Origin: Tyto alba
Lineage: Eukaryota; Chordata; Aves; Strigiformes; Tytonidae
Length of the DNA stretch: 64,000 nucleotides
Assembly (NCBI RefSeq): GCF_018691265.1
Contig: NW_024881272.1
Span: forward strand, 20,511,323-20,575,322
Direction of reading: 5' to 3'
Of this stretch, positions 27,008 to 38,254 are shown one piece after another (positions within the stretch are counted from its first letter, which is position 1; every line of letters starts with the position of its first letter). The notes beneath the pieces were generated by a model. The model made no database searches. It had not been told where the DNA came from and saw nothing but the letters and a program-made list of their open reading frames with translations. Position numbers and translations under genes: made by a program.

Positions 27008-28240
27008 ATAAAAATTATAATAGAATTATAGAAATATTTGGGTTGGAAATTACTTTAAAGATCATCTAGTTATAAACCCCTCTGCCATGGGCAGGGACAG
27101 CTTCCAACAGTCCAGGTTGGTCAAAGCCCCGTCCAAACTGACCTTGAACCCTTCCAGGGAGGCGGCAGCCACAGCTTCTCTGGGCAACCTGTGCCAGGGT
27201 CTCACCACCCTCACAGGAAAGAATTTCTTCCTTTGATCTAAATCTACCCTCTTTCAGTTTAAAACCATTACCCCTTGTCCTAAAACTACACTGCCTGACA
27301 AAGAGTCCCTCCCCATCTTTTCTGTAGCCCCCTTTTAGTACTGGAAGGCCACTAGAAGGTCTCCCTGGAGCCTTCTCTTCTCTGGACTGAACAACCCCAA
27401 CTCTCTCAGCTTGTCCTCATAAGGGAGGTGCTCCAGCCCCCTGACCATCTTTGTGTCCTCCTCTGGACCCACTCAAGCAGGTCCATGTCCTTCTTATGTT
27501 GGAGGCCCCAGAGCTGGACACAGCACTGCAGGGGGGGTCTCATGAGAGCAGAGAAGAGGGGGAGAATAATCTCCCTTGACCTGCTGGCCACACTTTTCTT
27601 CATGCAGCCCAGGATACAGTTTACTTTCTGGTCTGTGAGCAGACATTGCTGGCTCATATTCAGTTTTCCATCCACTAATACCCCTAAGTCCTTCTCTTCA
27701 GGGCTGCTCTCAATCCACTCATTTTCCAGCCTGTATTTGTGTATGCGATTGCACTGACCCACATGCAGGACCTTGCACTTGGCCTTGTTGGAGTTCATGA
27801 TGTTTGCACAGGCCCGCCTCTTAAGCTTGTCAAGATCACTCTGGATGGCATCCTTTCCCTCCAGCATGTCGACTATACCACTCACCTTGGTATCACCAGC
27901 AAACTTGCTGAGGGTGCACTCAATCCCACTGTCCGTGTCACCAACAAAGATATTAAACAGTATCAGTCCCAATACTGACCCCTGAGGAATGCCACTCATC
28001 ACTGCTCTCCACTTGGACATTGAGCCATTGACTGCAACTTTTTGAGTGTGAACATCCAGCCAATTTCTTATTCACCAAGTGGCTCATCCGTCAAATCCAT
28101 CTCTCCAACTTAGAGACAAGGATGTCATGTGGGACAGTGTCAAATGCTTTGCACAAGTCCAGGTAGATGATGTCAATTACTTTTCCCTTTAGCCACCAAC
28201 ACTGTAATTCCACTGTAGAAATTCTGGAAATTTGTTCTCA
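27008..28240 (-). mobile_element. 5'-truncated CR1 LINE
   Basis: The low-coordinate end is the CR1 3' terminus: on the minus strand it reads CCAACCCAAATATTTCTATAATTCTAT, the eroded form of the CR1 3' tail with ATTCTATG repeats. Going toward higher coordinates come the 3' part, then the C-terminal half of ORF2 reverse transcriptase. Recognisable sequence fades at about 28240, so the 5' end is truncated, as in most CR1 copies. The match to a CR1 consensus recalled from memory is good over the whole length, so this is the youngest LINE in the window. It cannot move: there is no ORF1, endonuclease or promoter, and the reverse transcriptase is broken. Confidence 0.95.
27406..28020 (-). pseudogene. 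CR1 ORF2 reverse-transcriptase C-terminal fragment
   Basis: This 204-codon open stretch encodes the palm and C-terminal part of the CR1 reverse transcriptase. SGIPQGSVLG (residues 9-18) is RT motif 4, and LFNIF follows. The catalytic motif, normally FADD, reads FAGD at residues 40-43, losing one of the two metal-binding aspartates. Next come a KCKVLHVGQ block (82-90) and EEKDLGVLVDGKLNMS. The same frame stays open upstream through NWLDVHTQKVAVNG to a TGA at 28072-28074. Near residue 188 the frame departs from the family (a frameshift near 27450), and the protein's last part lies out of frame downstream. It is a dead fragment, and the first ATG is not a real start. Confidence 0.92.
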
Positions 28241-28870
28241 ATTTACACTTTATTCTTTTTTATACATAGGTGAGCTACTTGAACCCAAATTATGGCCCAT
28301 GAGGAGGTTGAATGAGTTCTTTCGCCGTCCATACTTTCTTGTCTCCCTTCCTTTTTTCTGTTTTTCCCACTCAGGGACACAGGGTGGGTTCAGGCATGAT
28401 GAAGGCAAATGGAGGGGTGTGTAGTCATGGCTGGGAGCCCAGCTGTGCTTGGTACAGCATCAACACTTGGAGTGCTGGGATCAGCTCATCGCTGACTCCC
28501 TTTGCTCACTGTCCCTGCGTGTTGGCATGAGGTTGTGCCTCTCTGGGGAGAAGGTGGCTGAGTAGAAGTGGGAGCAAAGCCCAACCAGTGCCCTGGTGGG
28601 AGTGGATCTTGGCTGGCTTGGAGGAAGCCTCTGAGGAAGCCCAGGGGCAGACAAGATCCGGAGCATGTAGGTGCGGCAGTAAAGTGTGGGTGCCTTTCCC
28701 CAGCTGCCTCGCAGGGGTGACTTGGTGATAGTGCTGTCAGCGACAGACTGAGGTTTCTCCCTCTCTGTGTCCTGCTCTTTTCTTTGGTTTTGTACTTTTG
28801 TGCGCAGTGCTTGACAGCTCTGGTGTACAAATCAGACACGTTAGCAGCTTTCAATGAGCAGCACAACAGG
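28241..28870. other. GC-richer block of unknown origin with splice-like edges
   Basis: Base composition rises clearly above the surroundings, and CpGs are more frequent than in the AT-rich flanks. On the plus strand a long pyrimidine tract ending in CAG (28333-28374) opens the block. A second strong tract ends in CAG at 28807, and a donor-like CAG|GTAAGA sits at 28869/28870. Minus-strand frames up to 126 codons cross it but show no known domain. It could be an exon-bearing island of an unannotated transcript, an unrecognised old repeat, or a regulatory element. I cannot identify it. Confidence 0.5.
28808..28869 (+). other. Candidate internal exon (62 nt, unconfirmed)
   Basis: A rich polypyrimidine tract (about 28754-28800) leads to GCGCAG at 28802-28807, and the segment ends AACAG|GTAAGA, close to the donor consensus. 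Only one of three frames is open across it, giving 20 codons with the C-terminal residues SDTLAAFNEQHN. I do not recognise the peptide. Good splice signals arise by chance in 64 kb, so this is a lead, not a gene call. Confidence 0.3.
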
Positions 28871-30518
28871 TAAGATTAGAGCTCAAGAAACACCCTGTGT
28901 GCCACTGCAGAACGTCCAGCTTGGCAAAGTGACAACAGCTCCCATTGGTACTCGTATCCATGCTGATGCAGAGCAGAAATTATGAGCTGTTTCATGAATT
29001 TACTAAAAGTAATGGATGTAGGTACTGCAACAATAACATCTGAATCTGAAAGCAGTACATTAAGCAGAAATCACTTTCTAAAGAAGGATCATATAAAACA
29101 GCATTAAGTTCATCTATAATTAGGCAATTATTTAGAATTCATGTACCTTTTAAAATCATTAATTACATTCAAAATAGTAGTTTGTAATGCATCATTTTAA
29201 ATTAAACTTATGAATTTAGATATATCATTAGAATGAAAATAGATATATAAATTAATGTAATAGTTGTGAAATAAACCTAGGTATATATTTGTGCCTTGTG
29301 AATATAATAGATAACAAGGAAAAATAATTTCATATTAAAATCTGGGTAACTGCAGGGCATTTACTAAAACTAATATTATCTTAGTTAACTTTCAAATATA
29401 AAAAAGAGCTGGGTAAATAACTCTGTATGAAATCTGAAGTATAATTTATAATGAATTTGTGCTAATGATATCTAATGTGCCTAGTTAAAATGAAAGCTTT
29501 ATTGAGAATAAATGTTACTCATTTACTTCAAAGGGAGTTACCAGACATATGTAATTTGACGGTAATTTAAAAAATAGAACAATATTGGCTAATAAATACA
29601 TGATTTACAAATTTCCGTGATGAAAATGAGATATGTAGAGTATAAAATTTTATTTAATTGTGTAATATTAAAAAAATAAAATCTCCACTTGAGAATATTT
29701 TAGTTGCAAAACAACTAAAAAAGAAATTCCTGAAAAGCTCTCTCTATGATGAATTCTTAAATAATAAGAACTGCTACTTAAGTCAACTTATGAATAATTT
29801 TAGTGAAATGTTAAGTTAGGCATTATACTGGTACGATGAGGTATAGCTTTCTGGAAATGTTTAAGAATTAGTATTTTAAGTTCAGTTAATTTGTATGGCC
29901 AAAACATACATGGACCCTGATTCCATCGACTGCTGTCAAATAATTTAAGCAAAAGCAGGCTTGTGTCCCATATATATTTTATTCCTATTTTTTATGTATA
30001 AAACATTAATATTAGCATTAGGTCTGTTTGGGTTCATTAAGAGAAAAATGCAGCTGAAAGAACCACATTTTATAAAACAGTCATTGTTTTTAATGAATGT
30101 ATAAGTAGTTCTACTGTAATAAAGTGAAAATCTATCCTGTAGATATATTTTCCTCCGATTTTTTTCACAGGCATGAAACTCCTAATTTAGTATGACTTCT
30201 TCTGGAATATTTTCCCCCGTATAACTTTTCACGTTTTACAGAGGAACCATTCAATCATCCTTATGGCTTGCAATATAAAGATTTGTTCCATCATTAAGGG
30301 ACTTGTAGAGACCTTTGCTCATATTACTTGTTCCATGGGGAATATTGGCTTTTTTTGTTTCATTTAAAGTGAAGCAATACTTAGTGCATCATTTCTGTTT
30401 AAAATTCACAAAACCAGAGGTCTTGCAGCCTCACAGAGCCGCACATTGTCATGTCTTGCTTAATTTACATTAAAGAATCTTTAGCCAAACAAAAAGGAAA
30501 TCATTATCTCATACTTAC

Positions 30519-30644
30519 CTAAACCAGCATATTTTATACGTTTAATATCAAATCCTCCAGTACATTTACATTTAAAGATATGAGTGTTATAACCTGGCTT
30601 CCTGGGATATTCAAGGAATTGCAGAATCATATCTGTAAAACCTA
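30519..30644 (-). other. Candidate minus-strand exon (unconfirmed)
   Basis: On the minus strand the segment ends in AG|GTAAGTAT (exon end at 30519), a near-perfect 5' splice site. The frame is open through it, including EYPRKPGYNTHIFKCKCTGG and then FDIKRIKYAGLG, with a two-cysteine CKC turn. Possible acceptors are CAG at 30645-30647 (126-nt exon), CAG at 30633-30635 (114 nt) and CCAG ending at 30602 (83 nt). None of them has an ideal pyrimidine tract. I do not recognise the protein. Chance is a serious alternative. Confidence 0.28.
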
Positions 30645-32153
30645 CTGATGTTTTCAGCTTTTTCAGACAGTGAAAGGACATTGTGGAGTTTGTCTGATTG
30701 TCAGGTTTTTTGGTAGGAAGTTGTTAAGACTGGTAGGAATCATATTACCTCAACTATTTTTTGCAGGGACACCTACAGAAACAATTATAAAAAAACTTTA
30801 CTGCACTGAAATTAAAATTTGAAACCTTTTTCTAATCTGTTCTGTAGCTGATATCCTAGGGCAGTAATTTGATTTGATTGCATGTTGTATCATTGAAATC
30901 TGATTCCAGTGGATTAGATCCATTCTCCAGTGAGCTGCAGCCATTAGTGATGCACAAAGAATGAAAGAATGAGAACGAGCTCTTCCGAAAAAGGAACTTT
31001 GCAGCTAAAATGACAGTTATATCACTATAAATGACAGCAAAGACAAAGCAGCTCTAGTGTCTCATCCAGTTCACTAACACATATTAGATATAACATGATA
31101 AAAATTCTTTGTCAAGGAAGTCTTTTTATTTATCAAAGATACAGACTTTGGAGAAGAGAGGTATCTTATTTTCTGCCCCATGCAGTGAGACCAGCAATAC
31201 AGCATGGCTGGCCTAGATCACACTTGTTTCCTGTTAACCTGACTGACACATTTGTACCTACCCTTACGTATTTTTGTACCTTTGCACATGGACCCTTGAG
31301 CTGCTTGGTCCCCGTGTAGTTGTACTTGCTTCTTCATAAAAGCCTTGGCAAAGGCTGAAGGAGGTTCCTATTATTGTGACAGTATTGCTGTCTCTAACTC
31401 TGGTTAGCAAACGCATTTCCTCTCTCTTAGTGACAGCCCTTCTCCCATACCTGCTGCTACCAATGATTTTGGTTGCAGCAGTTTAGTGGCATCCTGAGGT
31501 AGTCAAATGCTCAAGTACCAGGTTAGTCTGTGACAGAGATGTCATATGCCTCATTCATGCAGTACTTGTGTGACACACTGATGAGCTCAGAGAAAATAAA
31601 AGTAAGGGAACACATGCACATTTTGTTAGACAAGTTCCACTTGTGGGGTCAGTACCATTTGCATGGATAAAACTGTGCCCTTCCTTCCTAGACATATGCT
31701 TATTCCAAAGAAGGAGATCATTGCTCAAGGGAGAAGACTCTGATTTATCTGCATATCAGCAAATCTGACTTTTCAGTAATGGTACTCCAATGTTGTGGCT
31801 TTAACAGCAGTCCACACCTAACCAAATTAGGAATGTTTTCTTACCTTCCACATCTTGAGAAAAGTGTTGTCCTGCTGTCTGTGCATCTGTTTTCCTCTCC
31901 TCTGGAGGAAAAAGCTGTGAGACAGTGGGACAAGGGTTCGTAAAAATCTCAGGATTTGCCAAAATATTCTGAGCATGCCTAGAAGGCAGACTTCAGGATT
32001 CTGGAGAGAAGTTTCACTGGGAAGTCCAGAATTCTGGCTCACATTATTTTGATTCATTCCTGTTGTGTCTGAAATATAAAACCTCAAAATATCAGGAGAG
32101 TACTGAGAATATGGATACGGTTTTGTGGGCTATGGGGCTGTCAGAAATCTTCC

Positions 32154-32174
32154 TTTTTTTTTTTTTTTTTTTTT
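32154..32174. repeat. T21 homopolymer
   Basis: Twenty-one T are seen directly, with no retroposon body beside them. Confidence 0.85.
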
Positions 32175-34347
32175 CCTTTAGATTTTGGATAGTTTGTTCC
32201 TCATTTTATTCTTCTTCACTTATTTCTATGCTCCAAGCTAAAGGAGAAACATGATTAATACCTACATTGTGTTGTATACTGTCAGTTTCGGATGGCCGCA
32301 GACCTTTTCATCTAATCAGCACTCATGTGTCAACTAATGCAAGCATAACACTAAACATGTTCTGATCATCCCCCAGAGAAATGACATTTCATCTCTAGAT
32401 GTTCATTGTGAGAAATCCAAAATGTTTTTCTCATTGGCCTGAACACTGACTGGATATCAAGAAAACTAGCTAAATTCAAAAGGTCAGATTAGACAATTCT
32501 CAAGCGAACAGATGTGACTCTAAGGTTACTGCTAGGTACTTCATGTGCACTTTTTAGATTTGTGTTGGGAATTGCATTTCTGAAACAGTCTCATAGGTGT
32601 TATGCAAATTCAAGCGTAAATCATCAGGAGACCAAAACCAAGCAAGTCTAAACCCTCAGTAATACATTTATTGCACATTAGATGTGTCAAAGCAAAACCC
32701 AAAGACATACCCTTTTGTGGAGAAAAACCTTAATTAGATGATAAATGTAGAATTCTATGACCTGATAAGTAATCTTGAGATTTTTTTGAATGACATTTTT
32801 TTCAATTAATAGCAAATTATCTGAGGAAAAACACTCTTAGATGGCATGTTCTACTGAGTGAAATGTAAGATTGTTTCTCTCATGACTACACACAGTTCTC
32901 ATAGCCATTGACCACAGGTGTCAGCATACTGTCAAGCCATGTACAGACCTCTATATATATTGGGATAATCAGGACTGTACTACAGTAAATAAAGTGCAAG
33001 GCAAAGTAATGTATTTTTATTGTAGGATTAGAAAAGGATTAGTGTAATTGGATACAGATATTGTATGATGATGTGAGAATGTTATTTAAGTGAAAAATCC
33101 TGAAAGGATTACATTCTCATCCCAACAGTTAAAAACATCTCAGATACATTGTATTTTCAATAGTGCTGAGTTACAAAAAGTTCTGAGTATCCATGTTGTC
33201 TGTACTGATGACCAGTTGCACATAAACTTTGCAAGTGTCCTTTGGATTAATGGATGTCAATGCTTCAGTGTTTGAATTCCTAACCTGTTCAATTCTGTGG
33301 CAATTCACAGGTCAAAAAGTTGTGGCACTTCTCACTGCTGCGCTCTGCAGTTCCTCAACATGTTCCTTGACTGAAAAGAACTGATCAGAGATCCCAATAA
33401 GAAAAAAGTTTTTAGATTATATTAGTTTAATTTCATAGTTCCTGCATTGGAAATAAACTCAATATGATAGTTCGTAAAGATAAAATGCAGAGAACAAAAA
33501 TTCATGTAAGTAGAAAACTAAATATAGCAAATGGTCCCATATTTATATCTAAGTAGTCAGAATACAAATAAACATCCTTTGAAAAACACATCAGTGCTTC
33601 CAATTAAGGTAATATGATTGCATGCTTTGAAGTGGAACAATGGAAAATTCTGACAATCCATTGTATTAATATGAGGCACAGACTTCAGAGATGTACAAAA
33701 ATAACATTTAATCTGTATAAAACATCTGCTACTATATACTTTTTGTATAATATTTGTGTATTTTGTGTTTACACACACACTAGATCAATAAATAGATACC
33801 TAACTAGATAAATATATATTATGTGAAATATGGTCCAATCTTTCAATGTTTTCCACAGCTCAGATTTAGAGAAGTATGAAGTTTTTACACATTAAATTTA
33901 AGTGCATTTTTAGTAGGTACAGGTGCTATAATGAAAACATGTGATGCTAAGGCCCTTTACCAAAGAAGGCATAATCATCTGCATGGCCATAACTGGCAGA
34001 ATTTTTACAAACTGAAAAGGCAGTTTGTATATACAATTAGTCCTTGTAAATTCTTCCTACCAGCAAAGGTGAAAATTTTCCTAGTGGGTGTTCTGACATT
34101 GATATTTTTTCATTAGAAGTATAATGTGACCAGCAGTTTGTTGTAGACATGTACAGATCTACGACCTGTTTGCTTATACATGGTCTTTTCTGCTTGATGT
34201 ATAATGTGAAAGCCTTTTAAGATATTTGTGCAATATTACAACTTTCTATTGAGGTCATAAAGTTTTGCTATGCCTAGTTTAGAAATAAAGTTTCTCAAAA
34301 AGTGAGGAAGAAAGCATATTATATTTATATATTACCAAAAGACTTGG

Positions 34348-34396
34348 GGTTTAGTCATGGATCAGGATCTTGCCTGTGCTAGATTTTGTAAATCTG
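34348..34396. repeat. Possible ancient amniote repeat relic
   Basis: TTTAGTCATGGATCAGGATC followed by CTGTGCTAGATTTTGTAAA resembles, from memory, a widespread sauropsid repeat containing GTCATGGACCAGGACC...TGTGCTAGGCGCTGTACAAAC. Only about 50 bases can be matched, so this is tentative. Confidence 0.35.
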
Positions 34397-34841
34397 TAGA
34401 TGAGTGGAATACCCTAAGATCCCTCTTGGCAACACCAGCGGGGTACTGGTTGGTAGTAAATGCAACAGTGACCAACTTAGAGTCACATTTGAGCAGGGGG
34501 CTTGCTGGTGAAAGTATCTGTACAGGCTGATTCCATATGTAGGCAGAGGTGGGAAATCTCAAATTCTCAGTTTGATCGATCTGACCCTAGAATGGTGATG
34601 ATGGAGCACAGCAGCTCTGTGATACGGCAGAGCCTAGAAAGCCTGGAATTAGTTACTAATGGAAGTATTCAGTCATGCATAAAGTGAATAAATAAGATGC
34701 ATGCATATTTGTTCAGTTGAAATTTCTCATTAGCAGTTGTCGTTATTGGTAAATAAAAATTATCAGTGTTTCATCAATTATACCAATGGCTAAACAACAT
34801 AAATAATCTACTGGTGCTTTTTCTCTTTGTATCACATACTC

Positions 34842-34866
34842 TTTTTTTTTTTTTTTTTTTTTTTTT
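34842..34866. repeat. T25 homopolymer
   Basis: Twenty-five T are visible in unique sequence. Confidence 0.85.
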
Positions 34867-36333
34867 CTTATTTGGAAATTTGTGGTAGAGCATTCTTCAG
34901 TCAGAATCACCAAAATGGGTGTTTACATCACAGCGTGTACTCGTGGGACTCTTTTGTCTTGATTGTAAAATTGATATCTTATAAGTTAAACAACTCCAAC
35001 TAAAACCAGCTGGTTTGTCATAAATATTTATTTATGGGCAGAGGTTTACATTAGTTGTTTTCAAAAGATATGAGCTACATTTATCTTCTTTGGGTGCATT
35101 CCCACAATAGAGTGTTCTGTACAGCTAGTACTGATTTGCTCGCAGTGTCTTTTCATGAGAAGGGAAGGCAGCTTCCTAACAGAAATGAGTAATTGTTGTT
35201 TACTCTGCCTCTTTAACAGTCTGACCATTGAAGCAGTTTGTCTAAAATACTATTTGGTTACTAGTGAGGAAAGTGGGCCAGGATGCAACTCCAGGCCTAC
35301 AGATTTCACATCAGGAGGCAGAGGGAGATAAAGTGAGTTCATCCCCAAAAGGGGTCATTTAAATCATTGATATATGCCAGTGCAGATCAAAGGGGAAAGA
35401 GCATGTAAAATACTACCTCTCTGATTTGGAAATGTTTTAGACTCTGTTAGCACTTAATGGCAGGCTACAAAAAGTGCAGGACAGAGAATCAGGGCGAGGG
35501 GCTGACACCAGGTGCCTGAGATTGTTCCTGTTTGCTGCTCCCTGTACCTGGGATTTGAGAGCATGGCTATCCGCCAAAGCTCACTGCAGAGCTAGCCCTC
35601 TCCTGATGGTGCGGGGAAAAGGGACGCAGTGTGCTGGTGTGGCTGTGCCAACCCCACGCTTTTCCTGTGGGGATTTTTTCCATGGAGAGCATTGTCACTG
35701 TTGGCTTCCTGGATAAAAGCCTGGAGCAAGTTTCAAAGCTGAATCTAGAAAGTCTTTGAGTTGTTTCCACACTCCTTCCTTGAAAGAATGCTCAGAGGCA
35801 AAGTATTTGATTAAACCAAGGGGTTTGTGAATGGGATAAATGAAATTAGAAGATGTTAAGGTGGGATGTATAAAGTGACGGATAATAATATTTGCAACTG
35901 CTATCGCTAGTTGGAGGATTGTACTTGCTGCTATCTCTGCCTCTGCTTTTGCGTATCACAGCTGCAATATACTGCCACAATTATAATACTTGCCCTTGCT
36001 TTCATTCTAGTTTATTAATGTAAGGGGATTTTTACTGAAACTAAGGTGAATTTTATTACTGATGTGCATGCCAGCTGTATTTTAGCACATAAAGTCTCTT
36101 GCAGCACCTGAACTGTCCTGGCCTGAAGCTACAAAGCAAAGCCGTTGTAATGATACACTTTTAGGAGGAACTGCTCTACATGTCCTTCTCTTTTGTCTGT
36201 TGCCAGCTATTTGCCCTTGATGGCTGGCATAAATTTACTCAATTTTTTTTTCACATGATCTAATGTCACTGGAGCTAAGAGAAGATGCAATCGCACAGTT
36301 TGCCTGTAATTTGAACAATATGTTCTGGCCTGA

Positions 36334-36555
36334 TAGAATCACAGAATTATTCAGGTTGGAAGGGACCTCATGAGGTCTCTAGTCCATCTGTCAGCTCAAA
36401 GCAGGGCCAGCTGGAGGTCAGACAAGACTGCTCAGGGCTTTTTTCAGCTGGTCCTTGGAAACCTCCAAGGAAGGAGACTGCACAACCTCTCAGGTCCCTA
36501 CGCCACTGCTTGGGTGGCCTGTTGATGTCCCCAGAAAGCAACAAGCCTACCTGCA
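36334..36555 (-). mobile_element. CR1 LINE 3'-end fragment
   Basis: The plus strand begins AGAATCACAGAATTATTCAG and continues GTTGGAAGGGACCTCATGAG, the reverse complement of a CR1 3' terminus. It then follows the CR1 3' region through GCAGGGCC, a TCCAAGGAAGGAGACTGCAC block and ACAACCTCT. After about 36500 the match weakens, and weak similarity may reach 36750. The tail differs from that of the copy at 27 kb (AATCACAGAATTATTCAGG instead of AATTATAGAAATATTTGGG), so it is a different CR1 subfamily or age. No meaningful ORF2 frame remains; the 108-codon minus-strand frame across it is chance. Confidence 0.9.
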
Positions 36556-37907
36556 CATGAGTCTGGTGGCAGATAGGTGCCACTTTCCCTGCAGGAAAGT
36601 CTCCTACTCTTGTCACCTGCTGCATCCTGTTTGTGATTCGGGTCCAAGCAGAGGTTTCTTCCCCTAGTCTGCTACCAGGGAACCTATTTTGCAATTGCAG
36701 ACCTGCAGGTGGAGAAGGAGTCTTCTGCCTCTTGTCAGAAGTTGCAAGCCTTCAGCCATTTCCCTTTATTAGGAGTAAAAACTATCACTTATTTATTCTT
36801 CTGTCTTCTATGTATTTTTAAGGAATTTTTAGTGCTTGTGAAAAGAACACAACTGAATAACCCAGTAATGAATTCCTAGGGTAATAGTATCTTTACCTTT
36901 CCCCATTATTACTGTATTCCAATTCTGATTTTCAAAAATCGTACCTTGTGGGTTAAAGCAGTAGTTCAGAGCCTTTGGCCCTAGGACAGCACCATCATGA
37001 CAGACACTTATCGTATAGCATATGTGTGTCAGATGCTCGGAATATGTTTAAACACAGGCTTCTACTGCATTACATAGAGAATGCCTGGGGGTGATAGTGA
37101 TTGTTCACTACTCAGTATTACAATATGGGGTTATTTTTTTTCAGTAGCTGCCATCTGAAGAAAAAGACAATACAGAATTTTAAATAGAAACTGCTTATAA
37201 AGAATTATTCCTTACAATATTTTGTCAGTGCAACACTGCCATACCAAAACACTCCGAATTTAAGAAAATGAGAAACAGGCTTTTTTTTTTTTTCTTCTTT
37301 AGTACACTTCTCAGATGCTTGCTAACAACCTTGAGAGTTAAAAACTAAGTACTGTAGCCTAAGTGTAGTTATACTTTAAGTTTGGAGTGTCACCCCTTAA
37401 AGTTAATAGAATTACTTCACATACACTTCATTTTAAGTGAAATTATAATCTTATTTTTATCAGAAGTAATTATATGCTAATAAGCCTTTACATCAGAAAT
37501 GAGAATGAGCTTGTGAATATGTAGCAAAGTATTAGAAATAAATTAAAGTAGATCATTAGTGACAAAGTAATAATTTTCAGTGCAAAAAGTCTACTAAGTA
37601 ACATTTTTTATGATCAGGCAAAAGCAATAAATGGGAACATGAAGGTGTCTTCTTCAACAGCTATTTCCTATGAACACAAAGCAATAATATGAACACTGGA
37701 AATAAATTATTTTTAAAGTATTTTTGCAATATCACTTGACAAAAGCTTGCAACTACCAGTATTACTTTGCAGTTTATGGAGACTATTTAAAATGTATGTA
37801 AAGAAAGTGTTAGGAATACCAGCCAGACCTGGCCATGTTACTGTATAAAAGGCTACATGCTGCACTGCCATTGAATTTGGGTCATCAGGCATCTAATGTT
37901 GTTACAG

Positions 37908-37934
37908 AAAAACAAAACAAAACAAAACAAAACA
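37908..37934. repeat. (AAAAC)5 microsatellite
   Basis: Five near-perfect AAAAC units are visible. A shorter array of the same motif occurs near 50595-50612. Confidence 0.85.
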
Positions 37935-38221
37935 ACTCTTTTTTTCAGAGGCTATATTTACACATTTCTCCTACCTTTTGAACTATGTTTGTATTTATAC
38001 ATTTCTGACAGCTTTTGAGGCAAGAAATTTAATAGACTTTTATATTCTTTGTTAAATAACAGTCTTCAGTTACTTTAGCTGAAATCACCTGAAAACTTCA
38101 TTGAATTTTGCTAACTAAGCTGCTGTCCTTCAGACAAAAGGGCACCTCTATTTTTGACTGTCAGTTGATCCATTAATGAGAGTGAACAAAGTCCTGTTTC
38201 TCAGTTCAGCTGCAAAGCAAG

Positions 38222-38254
38222 CTCTTTTCTTTTTCTTTTTTTTTTTTTTTTTCA
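38222..38254. repeat. Pyrimidine tract with T17
   Basis: CTCTTTTCTTTTTC-type sequence runs into about 17 consecutive T (38236-38252). Confidence 0.8.

Larger units (their letters stand above)
28871..36333. other. AT-rich unique DNA with poly-T tracts
   Basis: Most of it is very AT-rich, especially 29000-30300. It holds T21 at 32154-32174, T25 at 34842-34866, a possible repeat relic at 34348-34396, the minus-strand exon-like segment near 30.5 kb and a GC-richer patch at 35470-35720 with no recognisable identity. No gene is supported. Confidence 0.55.

Noticed and set aside
27008..28240. CR1 as an active retrotransposon
   Set aside because: It is 5'-truncated, lacks ORF1 and endonuclease, carries FAGD for FADD and is frameshifted.
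28486..28866. 126-codon minus-strand frame
   Set aside because: No recognisable domain, Ser/Pro/Thr-rich composition and no splice support on that strand. It is open because the block is GC-rich.
36368..36694. 108-codon minus-strand frame
   Set aside because: It overlaps the CR1 3' end, mostly outside ORF2, and has no reverse-transcriptase similarity in this frame.
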